From an uncultured Flavobacteriales bacterium (GTDB taxonomy: Bacteria; Bacteroidota; Bacteroidia; Flavobacteriales; Crocinitomicaceae): DNA of 6,911 nt. Each line of letters begins with the position of its first letter. Position 1 is the stretch's first letter. Positions 1 to 5,907 of the stretch are shown here, one piece after another. The DNA lies in assembly GCA_946886545.1 (NCBI GenBank), contig CAMPIU010000163.1, positions 1 through 6,911 on the forward strand, read 5' to 3'. A model generated the notes under the pieces. The model had not been told where the DNA came from and made no database searches. It saw nothing but the letters and a program-made list of their open reading frames with translations. The position numbers and the translations under genes were made by a program.

Positions 1-297
1 CTCCTGGAGTTTAACGGTTTTTCCATTGATTAGAATAACCTGGCTTTCCGGTTTTGTTTTTTCCCAGCGAATTTTGTTTTCCTTCTTATACCACATCTTT
101 CCTGAACCCTTTTGGGCAGAGGTTAAAAGGGCAGAAGTAGCGGTTTCTGTAAAATCTGCCTGAATGGATTTTGTTTCCTTATGTTGTTTTTCCAGTGCTG
201 TTTTGCAGGCTTTGGGATCGGTAATTTTGGTGTATTCCTGGGCACAGAGCCTGGTCGAAACTACCAATAAAAGAAATAAACTACTTATTAATTTCAT
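1..297 (-). CDS. LolA-like outer-membrane lipoprotein carrier, 3' end cut off
   Basis: The first 99 codons of a gene that continues beyond position 1. The protein starts with a clear Sec signal peptide, MKLISSLFLLLVVSTRLCAQ, with likely cleavage after the A-Q region near residue 19. The mature part then shows the LolA/LolB-type fold start: SIQADFTETATSALL, a GSGKMWYKKENKIRWE hairpin, and a P-E-S-Q-V-I-L-I-N-G-K strand, matching the F.Q......G...+..P..+RWE...P......NG pattern of the family. LolA carries lipoproteins across the periplasm; LolA-like proteins in aryl polyene and flexirubin clusters are thought to help move the lipid-linked pigment to the outer membrane, which is unproven here. 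ATG at 297 lies inside the deacetylase gene (17-nt overlap). About 110-120 residues should follow outside the window. Confidence 0.85.
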   Translation of the reverse strand, partial: MKLISSLFLLLVVSTRLCAQEYTKITDPKACKTALEKQHKETKSIQADFTETATSALLTSAQKGSGKMWYKKENKIRWEKTKPESQVILINGKTVKLQE

Positions 298-1054
298 GAA
301 TGAATTTTTTCAAGTGTTCTTGGTTTGCAAAAACAATACCATTTGCTTTTGACTGAAGAATGTATTCCTCCAGTATGTCGGCTGTTGAAACCAAATTATC
401 ATGCAATAAGACAATACTGCCGGGTTTGGTATATTTCAGCAAGCGATTCAATAATGTTCCCTTGTTTTTGAAAGAATCGTATGAACGCACGTTCCAAGCA
501 ATGATTTTCATTTTTCTTCTTTCCAGTGCTCGTGCTATGTTGGGATTGGTATAACCGATCGGAGGCCTGAAAATACTAGGTTTTTCCGATAAATAGGGTT
601 CGACGGTTTCCGAAAAAGAATCAATTTCCATTCCTGCTTTTTTGGTGTTTAACATCGCAAAGAAAATGAAATGATTTTGTGTATGGTTCCCAACGGTATG
701 ACCTTCAGATATGATCCGCTGAAAGATTTCAGGATGCTCCTGGACTTTGCGACCAATTGCAAAGAAAATAGCGTGGATACCGTGTTTTTTTAAAATATCT
801 AAAATACGTGGAGTTAATGCAGGATCAGGACCATCATCAAACGTCAGTATAGCTTCCTTACCTGGGTTGCGAAAGATAGCCGGATAGAAGTATTGAAAAC
901 GAAGGAAAAGAACCCCAAAGGAAAGGATGAGAAAAAAAACAGAGAATATGGAAGCAATCCAAAGCCAAAGGTAAGGGCTGTTCCAAAAGACCAAAAGACC
1001 GATTACTATTGCGCCGAGTGCGACTAAACTATTTAATTTATGCTTCCACTTCAT
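281..1054 (-). CDS. Membrane-anchored polysaccharide deacetylase (NodB/CE4 family)
   Basis: A 257-residue protein with two hydrophobic segments near the N-terminus (about residues 8-24 and 28-51) followed by a NodB-homology domain. The CE4 motifs are visible in order: motif 1 TFDDGPD (71-77, Asp73/Asp74), motif 2 HTQNH (124-128, metal-binding His pair), motif 3 RPPIGYTNP (163-171), motif 4 WNVRSYD (187-193) and motif 5 LLHD (216-219, His218). All metal and catalytic positions appear present, so it should be an active metal-dependent N- or O-deacetylase. The two membrane passes with a short turn leave the topology of the catalytic domain open. Homologues occur in flexirubin-type clusters, but the substrate is unknown; deacetylation of an envelope sugar or of the pigment acceptor is a guess. 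It overlaps its upstream neighbour by 17 nt and the LolA-like gene downstream by 17 nt. Confidence 0.92.
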   Translation of the reverse strand: MKWKHKLNSLVALGAIVIGLLVFWNSPYLWLWIASIFSVFFLILSFGVLFLRFQYFYPAIFRNPGKEAILTFDDGPDPALTPRILDILKKHGIHAIFFAIGRKVQEHPEIFQRIISEGHTVGNHTQNHFIFFAMLNTKKAGMEIDSFSETVEPYLSEKPSIFRPPIGYTNPNIARALERRKMKIIAWNVRSYDSFKNKGTLLNRLLKYTKPGSIVLLHDNLVSTADILEEYILQSKANGIVFANQEHLKKFIHEINK

Positions 1055-1964
1055 TTCGACTTATGAGCGTCAAACCCAACTTGTTGGATTCTAAGTTGTT
1101 TATGATCAGAATGTTGTTGGCATTTGTGTTTTCAATAAGCCAGTCATTCGCCATGTGAACTGCAAAAGCAGAAGCACTTTGATAGTATCCTGAATAATCC
1201 GGGAAAGAATAATGCGAATTGACTTTAGATTTAAAATCCGAACCGGCTTCGAGAATTAGATCCAGCTCTTGAAAGCTGGAATTATGTGAAGTTAAAAATT
1301 TTTCGATCAGGTTTTCTGTACTTTCTGCTGAAAAAAACACTTCACAAGCCCGGATATGGGATACTGAATTTCCCTTTTCACCGGATAGTACCATAAAAGT
1401 AGCGCCTGATGTAAATGGATGATTCGTTTCGATCAGGGAACCACGGAGTCTTTCCAAAAACGGAATGGCTTCATCTGCGGCACCCACCAAAACGGAATTT
1501 TTTCCTTCATCGATGCACAAAAGACCATCCTTCAATGCGACTTCAAACGAAAGTGCATTTTGAGTATGTGTCATGTTATATGCATGATTTTTCAAGTCCA
1601 AAGAAATCTGACCCGAAATGGTGTTGTGTGTACTTTGAATGAACGCAGTAGGGGAAAGGATATCACCGCTAACCGTATTGATTGTAACCAGGAACTTCTC
1701 TGTATCGGTTAAACAACCGAGAGCGGTTCCAACGGAAATGGAATCAAATTCAGCTGAAACCTTTTCCTGGCATGCCTTCGATGCGGTGATCCCCATGCGT
1801 AAAATGGTGCTCAATCTTCTAAGAGCAGCAACCGGAATATAGTTTTTGTAATCCGGGGAGATCAATTCTGAACCTGCAGTTAAAGGCTTCAATCCATCCC
1901 AGATATTTTTCTTCAGAAACGAATCCTGATGCGTAATTGATTCTATGTGTTGAATGAAATACAT
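1038..1964 (-). CDS. Chain-length-factor-like KS homologue (inactive KS fold)
   Basis: A 308-residue diverged KS-fold protein of the type annotated as beta-ketoacyl synthase N-terminal-like (Ketoacyl-synt_2) or ApeC-like. The recognisable core is SPTAFIQSTHNTISGQISL (104-122), the counterpart of SP..F..SVHN...G.LS, and ALSFEVAL (137-144). By hand alignment the nucleophile Cys is replaced by Gln135 (THTQN), as in classical type II chain-length factors. A shortened C-terminal half with a YYQSASAFAVHMANDWL block (260-276) stands where a true KS has its second-His region, but HGTAT is absent. It probably forms a heterodimer with the KS encoded just upstream (1-nt gap, TAG C ATG) and sets or stabilises polyene length. 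Its end overlaps the deacetylase start by 17 nt. Confidence is high for KS-fold homology, moderate for the CLF role. Confidence 0.82.
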   Translation of the reverse strand: MYFIQHIESITHQDSFLKKNIWDGLKPLTAGSELISPDYKNYIPVAALRRLSTILRMGITASKACQEKVSAEFDSISVGTALGCLTDTEKFLVTINTVSGDILSPTAFIQSTHNTISGQISLDLKNHAYNMTHTQNALSFEVALKDGLLCIDEGKNSVLVGAADEAIPFLERLRGSLIETNHPFTSGATFMVLSGEKGNSVSHIRACEVFFSAESTENLIEKFLTSHNSSFQELDLILEAGSDFKSKVNSHYSFPDYSGYYQSASAFAVHMANDWLIENTNANNILIINNLESNKLGLTLISRNEVEA

Positions 1965-1965
1965 G

Positions 1966-3141
1966 CTAAACCTTACTTAAAATGATGGTCGAATTATTTC
2001 CTCCGAACCCGAATGAGTTGGATAAAATATGTTTGATCGTATTTCCTTCGGAATAATTTTTCACCGGAACAAGGCCCGTTTCTTCGATTGCCTGTTTGAA
2101 ATTCAGGTTGGGAAGCAAAATACCGTTATTCAAGGCTAAAATTCCAAACACTGCTTCTATTCCTCCCGAAGCGGCTAAAGTATGTCCGGTATAGGCTTTT
2201 GTGGAACTGAAAGGCGGTACTGACGAACCGAAAACGGTTTTGATCCCGTGAGATTCGGACAAATCATTGTTTGGGGTTGCAGTTCCGTGTGCGTTGATAT
2301 AATCGATATCACCCGGTTTCAAACCAGCAACGGCTAAAGCTCCTTTCATAGAAAGCGTTGCTCCCAATCCTTCAGGTGACGATGCTGTTTGATGATAGGC
2401 ATCCGAAGCATTACTCCAGCCGGAGAGAATTGCCAAAGGTTGTTTACCCGATTTCCGGATAGTTTCTTCTGTTTCCAAAACCAGGAATCCAGCACCTTCG
2501 CCAAGATTCAGGCCTTTTCTTGTTTCATCAAAGGGTCTGCACCATTCATCATCGAAGATCATCAAAGAACGGAATCCTGAAATGGTAAACTGCGACAGTC
2601 CGTCAGTTCCTCCAACAACTACGCGATCCAATTGTCCGCTTAAAAGCATTCTTGCGCCTAACATGATCGAGTTTGCGGCAGAAGAACAAGCAGTAGAAAT
2701 GGTGTTTACGAATTCGTTGATCCCCAATTCTTTTGCAATTTGCTCGCTGGTAGATCCACTGGGATGGTTTTTATAAACAGTCAGATCATCGCTTTCACCG
2801 TTTAGAAAGTCTTTGTAAGCGATTTCACTTACATCCATACCGCCAACGGAGGTTCCGGAGATCAATCCTGTTCTTATTTCCGGATTCAATGTATGCCCGC
2901 GGAATGCTTCTTTTGCAGCAATCATTCCAAGCAGGGCAGTTCTGGAAGCATCTTGTGTCAATTCGAAGCGCTGAACTAACTCTTCATTCGTCCAACTGAT
3001 TTCACCTACCTTAAAACGTTCTGTATAGGTTTTCTGCCCTTGCTTAATTCCTGTTTTTTCGGAACGTAAAGCAAGCAGCGTTTCTTCTACGTTTTCACCG
3101 ATGGAAGAAATAATACCTGTTCCAGTAACGTAGATGCGCAT
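1966..3141 (-). CDS. Beta-ketoacyl-ACP synthase II-like, catalytically complete
   Basis: A 391-residue FabF-type condensing enzyme close to full family length. The active-site triad is Cys152 (STACSSAAN), His285 (NAHGTAT) and His320 (AYTGHTLAASGG), with conserved Lys315. Other signatures are VTGTGIISSIG at the N-terminus, FDETRKGLNLGEGAGF (204-219) and the C-terminal NSFGFGGNNST (375-385). It would catalyse decarboxylative Claisen condensation of malonyl-ACP with the growing acyl-ACP. It directly abuts the ACP gene (TAA-ATG) and is followed after 1 nt by the chain-length-factor-like gene. This adjacency of a complete KS and a KS-like partner is the usual arrangement for a type II KS-CLF heterodimer (compare ApeO-ApeC), so this KS is the better candidate for the main polyene elongation enzyme. 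That assignment is inferred from gene order. Confidence 0.95.
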   Translation of the reverse strand: MRIYVTGTGIISSIGENVEETLLALRSEKTGIKQGQKTYTERFKVGEISWTNEELVQRFELTQDASRTALLGMIAAKEAFRGHTLNPEIRTGLISGTSVGGMDVSEIAYKDFLNGESDDLTVYKNHPSGSTSEQIAKELGINEFVNTISTACSSAANSIMLGARMLLSGQLDRVVVGGTDGLSQFTISGFRSLMIFDDEWCRPFDETRKGLNLGEGAGFLVLETEETIRKSGKQPLAILSGWSNASDAYHQTASSPEGLGATLSMKGALAVAGLKPGDIDYINAHGTATPNNDLSESHGIKTVFGSSVPPFSSTKAYTGHTLAASGGIEAVFGILALNNGILLPNLNFKQAIEETGLVPVKNYSEGNTIKHILSNSFGFGGNNSTIILSKV

Positions 3142-3396
3142 TTATTGATGTTTAGAAATGTAAGCTGCCAGTGTGTTTACTGATTGAAAGATTTCTTTTC
3201 CTTCATTCGGATCTGCGATTTTGATTCCATAGTTAGAATCCAATAAAACGATGAATTCCAATGCGTCAATTGAATCCAATCCAAGTCCCTGATCTCCAAA
3301 TAACGGAGCATCATCCTGAATATCTGCCGGAGTTAAATCTTCGAGGTTCAATTGCTCAATAATTTGAGCCTTTAGGTTTTCTTTTAAGTCACTCAT
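3142..3396 (-). CDS. Acyl carrier protein (complete)
   Basis: An 84-residue acidic ACP of normal length. The phosphopantetheine site is Ser42 in GLGLDSIDALEFIVLL (37-52). Helix I (residues 3-17), the long loop with DIQDDAPLFGDQ, and the C-terminal FQSVNTLAAYISKH helix are all in place. An extra GDQGLGL stretch before the DSI motif and the EGKEIFQSVNTL segment resemble the aryl polyene/flexirubin ACPs of Bacteroidota more than housekeeping AcpP. It would shuttle the chain between the KS, reductase, dehydratase and acyltransferase. It begins inside the end of the half-KS gene (8-nt overlap), and its TAA is followed with no spacer by the ATG of the second ketosynthase, so ACP and KS are likely made in a coupled way. 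Confidence 0.95.
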   Translation of the reverse strand: MSDLKENLKAQIIEQLNLEDLTPADIQDDAPLFGDQGLGLDSIDALEFIVLLDSNYGIKIADPNEGKEIFQSVNTLAAYISKHQ

Positions 3397-3997
3397 TTCT
3401 GTATTGTTTAATTAGTGTTGAGAGTTCAAGTTCGATTGAATTGTCAGCATTTTCCGAATTAGTTAGCAAAAATAGGAAACATTCTTGTTCGCCATCCGTT
3501 TTTGCTTCTACCCATCCGCATAAACAGCTGTTATTTCCCCTGTCCAATGCCATTTGTGCCCATTCAGAAAAATGTGCGGGGTTGAAACTGTCTTCTACAA
3601 AAAAGCAATTTTCACCGTACCATTTGTGACGAATACATAATTCGCCGGTTACGATATTCGGTAAAGTATAGACAAACAGGGAAGGGCTTGGATTGTTCAG
3701 TTTCTCGTAGCTATCAACAAACAAATTGTCTGTATTTTGACTTGCCGAGCTGTTTGCGAAAATGATTTGAAGGTCATTTTCCGTATCAATTCCCTCGGGA
3801 AAGTAGGGAAGGAGGAGTTCTGTTCCGATAAAGGCCATTTTTGAAAGCACATCCATCTTGTAAAACTTCGGGTAGTCTGCGCCGAGTTGCTGGTATGCCG
3901 ATTTAAGAGGATTCTCTTCGCCCTTGGTGTCGAAAACCAACTTTCCGTTCAGCATGACCTCTTCCGGACAAACGTAACTATGTGCTAAAATCTTCAC
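3389..3997 (-). CDS. Half-length KS-like (thiolase-fold) protein lacking the catalytic Cys
   Basis: A 202-residue protein resembling only the N-terminal half of a ketosynthase. The region NPSPSLFVYTLPNIVTGELC (102-121) followed by IRHKWYGEN (122-130) lines up with the SP..VPY.IPN.AAG.IAIR..F.GPN block of FabF-type enzymes. Counting without gaps from Gly118, the residue at the nucleophile position is Ser137 (VEDSFNP), so the active Cys is missing. No HGTAT or GHTLGAAG block follows and the protein ends soon after. It probably acts as a non-catalytic partner that pairs with a complete KS or with an ACP; this is inference. The start is GTG at 3997, since the reading frame begins exactly at the KS stop (GTGA overlap), which suggests coupled translation. 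Its end overlaps the ACP gene by 8 nt (ATGAGTGA). I know no experimentally defined function for this type. Confidence 0.8.
   Translation of the reverse strand: MKILAHSYVCPEEVMLNGKLVFDTKGEENPLKSAYQQLGADYPKFYKMDVLSKMAFIGTELLLPYFPEGIDTENDLQIIFANSSASQNTDNLFVDSYEKLNNPSPSLFVYTLPNIVTGELCIRHKWYGENCFFVEDSFNPAHFSEWAQMALDRGNNSCLCGWVEAKTDGEQECFLFLLTNSENADNSIELELSTLIKQYRNE
3994..3997 (-). promoter_or_regulatory. GTGA start/stop overlap deciding the half-KS start
   Basis: The TGA of the upstream ketosynthase and the GTG of the half-KS gene share bases. The frame has no earlier start outside the KS gene, and the GTGA arrangement supports initiation by a re-starting ribosome, which tolerates the weaker GTG codon. 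Confidence 0.6.
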
Positions 3998-5070
3998 GGC
4001 AGTTTTTGTAAGATTAAACTTGCATTTCCTCCTCCAAATCCGGAAGCTGTTTTAAGAACCGTATTGATTTCTTTTGATTCGATGCGTTGAATGATATTTA
4101 ATGGAACGGATGTTCCTGTTTCCCGGTATCCAAGGCTTGGAAACAGGGTGTTTTTCTCCATGGAAACAATACTCATAATGGTTTCCAATAAACCGGCAGC
4201 ACCTAAGGTGTGTCCGAAATAACCTTTCATGCTGTTGAGCGGAACCTGATCCAGTTTTGTCCGGCCGAATGCAATGCTTTCCATCTCATCGTTGAAAACA
4301 GTTGCTGTTCCGTGAGCGGAAACAAAATCAATGTCTGAAGCCGAGAAACCGCTTCGTTTGAATGTTTTTTCAATGGATCGAACCAAGCCTTCTCCGGTTC
4401 TTGATGGGCCGGAAATGTGATTTGCATCGTTTGAGGAAGAACCACCTTTGTATAAAACAGCAAATTCGTCTGTTTTTTCTTTGGAAACCAAAACGATTCC
4501 GCAGCCTTCTCCCAACGTGGTCCCATTCCGGTCTTTATCAAAGGGTTTGCAGGCTTCATTGCTTAAAGCAAACAAACTTTGAAAACCGAAAGAAACAAAT
4601 TCGGAAACAGCATCGATTCCTATAACAATTAGTTTCTGGTATTTTTCAGCAAGTAAATAATCTGTTGCCGTATTTATTGCAATTACCCCGGAAACACATG
4701 CATTTGAAATGATAAACACATCTGTTTTCGGAAAGAACTCGTGTATGATCGGTTTGGTGCTTGCAAAAGTATCTCCGGGAAGTAAATCAATATTTCCTTT
4801 GGTGGAACTTACAATCACTGCAGTATCTTCATCTGATTTGGATGAAAACTTTGCATGGGCTTTCTCCAATGCTTCTCTTAAAAGTTTGTCATACCGGTTG
4901 GAAGAAATTGCTTCTCTCTTAGCCAATGGAATAGTTGTTTCCTGGAAACCTGCTTTTTCTGTAAGCTTAATTCCCGACACACCGTTTTTGAAAGCTTCGA
5001 AATGCTCATCAACTGTATTTCCAAGCGGACTTACCAACGAAAGAGCTTGTATGTAAACTGGCTTATGCAT
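3994..5070 (-). CDS. Beta-ketoacyl-ACP synthase, catalytically complete (FabF-like)
   Basis: A 358-residue KAS I/II-type condensing enzyme, somewhat shorter than FabF (about 410). The catalytic triad is intact: Cys125 in SNACVSG, His253 in SAHGTAT and His287 in GYFGHTLGAAG, with the conserved Lys282 just before. FDKDRNGTTLGEG (178-190) and the C-terminal SGFGGGNASL (343-352) are further family signatures. It would condense malonyl-ACP with an acyl- or polyenoyl-ACP in the cytoplasm. The nucleophile context NACVSG differs from the common TACSSG, suggesting specialised substrate handling. ATG at 5070 is preferred to the TTG one codon upstream. The start overlaps the intended end of the thioesterase by 8 nt, and the TGA stop overlaps the GTG of the next gene by 4 nt (GTGA). 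By analogy with ApeO/ApeR it is one of two active KSs in the operon; which is which cannot be told from sequence alone. Confidence 0.92.
   Translation of the reverse strand: MHKPVYIQALSLVSPLGNTVDEHFEAFKNGVSGIKLTEKAGFQETTIPLAKREAISSNRYDKLLREALEKAHAKFSSKSDEDTAVIVSSTKGNIDLLPGDTFASTKPIIHEFFPKTDVFIISNACVSGVIAINTATDYLLAEKYQKLIVIGIDAVSEFVSFGFQSLFALSNEACKPFDKDRNGTTLGEGCGIVLVSKEKTDEFAVLYKGGSSSNDANHISGPSRTGEGLVRSIEKTFKRSGFSASDIDFVSAHGTATVFNDEMESIAFGRTKLDQVPLNSMKGYFGHTLGAAGLLETIMSIVSMEKNTLFPSLGYRETGTSVPLNIIQRIESKEINTVLKTASGFGGGNASLILQKLP
5063..5070 (-). promoter_or_regulatory. 8-nt stop/start overlap ATGCATAA (thioesterase end / KS start)
   Basis: The ATG of the ketosynthase lies just before the thioesterase's normal TAA in a different frame. 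Such overlaps usually couple translation of the two genes. Because the internal TAA now stops ribosomes about 115 nt earlier, coupling into the ketosynthase may be weakened. Confidence 0.6.
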
Positions 5071-5185
5071 CAATCCAGTTTAGAGCTTGCTCCCAAATAT
5101 GATAAAAATCAGGATTGGTAAATTCCAATGTACGGTCAGAAACGAACATAAAAACCTGCAAGGTCATTCCAGTATCGGCAACTTG
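5063..5185 (-). pseudogene. Stranded C-terminal 40 codons of the thioesterase
   Basis: Reading on in the same frame after the TAA at 5186-5188 gives 40 sense codons and then TAA at 5063-5065. The translation begins QVADTGMTLQVFMFVSDR and continues with LEFTNPDFYHIWEQALNW. It matches the usual end of YbgC-like thioesterases: a TG turn, a strand of the QVF type, then a TNP-x-F motif and a final helix. Adding it to the 101-residue open part gives 142 positions including the stop, the normal family length. The true end overlaps the following ketosynthase start by 8 nt (ATGCATAA), as other junctions in this operon do. One base change from a CAA, AAA or GAA codon would create the TAA, so a recent nonsense mutation, a sequencing error, or read-through are the options. 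There is no frameshift. Confidence 0.85.
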
Positions 5186-5188
5186 TTA
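5186..5188 (-). other. In-frame TAA interrupting the thioesterase reading frame
   Basis: The stop codon sits between the codons for Thr-Thr and Gln-Val, in the stretch ACG ACC TAA CAA GTT. Both sides are in the same frame and both look like thioesterase. The next base is C, which in general makes bacterial termination less efficient, but nothing else here marks a recoding site. Confidence 0.85.
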
Positions 5189-5491
5189 GGTCGTATTGTT
5201 GATTACTTCGTAACGAAATACAATTTTGGCGGAATCGTGTTGTTCCAGAATAACGTTGATTAATGCTCCTTCACCGTAAAAGATGGAAGCTTTGTGGGAA
5301 ATTTCAGATTTTACAATTGGAATGAAATAGCCTTGAGCATGTACATCCAGGTATTCAATTCCATAATCTCTACCGAATTGTTCTCGCGCATCTTCAAAGA
5401 ACTTCAGGTAATTACCATGCCATACAACACCCATTGCATCCGTCTCACTGAAACGGACAGGTACAAGAATAGATGATTTCAGGATTTTCAT
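5186..5491 (-). CDS. YbgC/4HBT-type acyl thioesterase, cut short by an in-frame TAA
   Basis: The open part encodes 101 residues of a hotdog thioesterase. The family signature is near the N-terminus: RFSETDAMGVVWHGNYLKFFE (residues 13-33), with the catalytic Asp18, the conserved Gly21 and the HGNY segment typical of YbgC/4-hydroxybenzoyl-CoA thioesterases. Family members are about 130-145 residues, so this one ends early, after YEVINNTT, within the last part of the beta sheet. The same frame continues past the TAA at 5186-5188 with good family sequence, listed separately. The start is ATG at 5491, which forms an ATGA overlap with the dehydratase stop; an upstream TTG at 5515 would lie deeper in the dehydratase gene and adds nothing conserved. 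The intact enzyme would hydrolyse acyl thioesters (ApeK-like editing or release during polyene synthesis). As sequenced it is probably non-functional unless the stop is read through or is an error. Confidence 0.85.
   Translation of the reverse strand: MKILKSSILVPVRFSETDAMGVVWHGNYLKFFEDAREQFGRDYGIEYLDVHAQGYFIPIVKSEISHKASIFYGEGALINVILEQHDSAKIVFRYEVINNTT
5488..5491 (-). promoter_or_regulatory. ATGA start/stop overlap (dehydratase / thioesterase)
   Basis: The dehydratase TGA and the thioesterase ATG overlap as ATGA, the classic coupling junction. It fixes the thioesterase start at 5491. Confidence 0.65.
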
Positions 5492-5907
5492 GCCAAAACA
5501 ATTTTCATTTGACAAGTCAGAAGAATATTTCCATTCGATTTGGCCACGCCTTCCACCAGGTGAATGGTATCAAAGGTGCTTAGTACCTGAACGGATGTTT
5601 CAATCAGGTCATCCTGTTTTGCCGGTTTTTCAACCTGAACCTGGGTAACTGCTCCAATGAATCCCAATTTAGGTTCGCCACCTTCTTCCAGGCTGTTCAA
5701 ATACCCAAAACCGGCAGCACATGTTTGCGCTATATTCTCAATTAGTGCTGATTCCGATAAAATAGCATTTTCCAGAAACAGATTATTTTCCGCAATCTTA
5801 AATTCCGTTTTAAAACCACTTTCGTCTGCTGTCAATAAACTGTCAATCATCACAAAAGGAGCTCTTTGAGGGATAATTGAGGTGATATTTTCTTTACTAA
5901 TCAACAT
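5488..5907 (-). CDS. FabZ/ApeP-like hotdog 3-hydroxyacyl-ACP dehydratase
   Basis: A 139-residue single hotdog-fold protein. It opens with a FabZ-type block, IIPQRAPFVMIDSLL (residues 11-25), the counterpart of the LPHRYPFLLVD region. The central-helix segment SALIENIAQTCAAG (53-66) keeps the acidic residue at the FabZ catalytic Glu position (Glu57). The GHFPG loop holding the FabZ catalytic His is absent: FLENAILSES stands there instead. This resembles the predicted dehydratases of aryl polyene clusters (ApeP/COG4706 type), which are reported to work with a second dehydratase. The likely reaction is removal of water from 3-hydroxyacyl-ACP to give the trans double bonds of the polyene; whether it works alone is uncertain. 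ATG at 5907 is chosen over an in-frame TTG at 5916 because ATG is the stronger start and residues before it add no conserved sequence. Its TGA overlaps the thioesterase ATG as ATGA. Confidence 0.85.
   Translation of the reverse strand: MLISKENITSIIPQRAPFVMIDSLLTADESGFKTEFKIAENNLFLENAILSESALIENIAQTCAAGFGYLNSLEEGGEPKLGFIGAVTQVQVEKPAKQDDLIETSVQVLSTFDTIHLVEGVAKSNGNILLTCQMKIVLA

Noticed and set aside
4227..4559. A 110-codon minus-strand open frame inside the ketosynthase gene in another frame.
   Set aside because: It overlaps the KS core including the HGTAT region, is unlike any family I know, and is best explained as an out-of-frame shadow.
4709..5056. A 115-codon plus-strand open frame opposite the ketosynthase, plus several other plus-strand frames of 60-97 codons (for example 1419-1712).
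   Set aside because: They lie wholly opposite minus-strand genes with clear catalytic motifs, have no recognisable domains, and show compositions expected from antisense reading.
5186..5188. Programmed recoding (selenocysteine or pyrrolysine) at the thioesterase stop.
   Set aside because: The codon is TAA, not TGA or TAG, the position is not a catalytic Cys, and no hairpin-like element stands out after it. Low-level read-through cannot be excluded.
5063..5188. A frameshift as the cause of the thioesterase truncation.
   Set aside because: The family-like sequence before and after the stop is in the same frame, so an indel is not needed; a single substitution is enough.
5492..5515. TTG at 5515 as the thioesterase start, adding eight residues.
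   Set aside because: ATG at 5491 forms an exact ATGA overlap and gives the normal N-terminus just before the conserved RFSETDAMG block.
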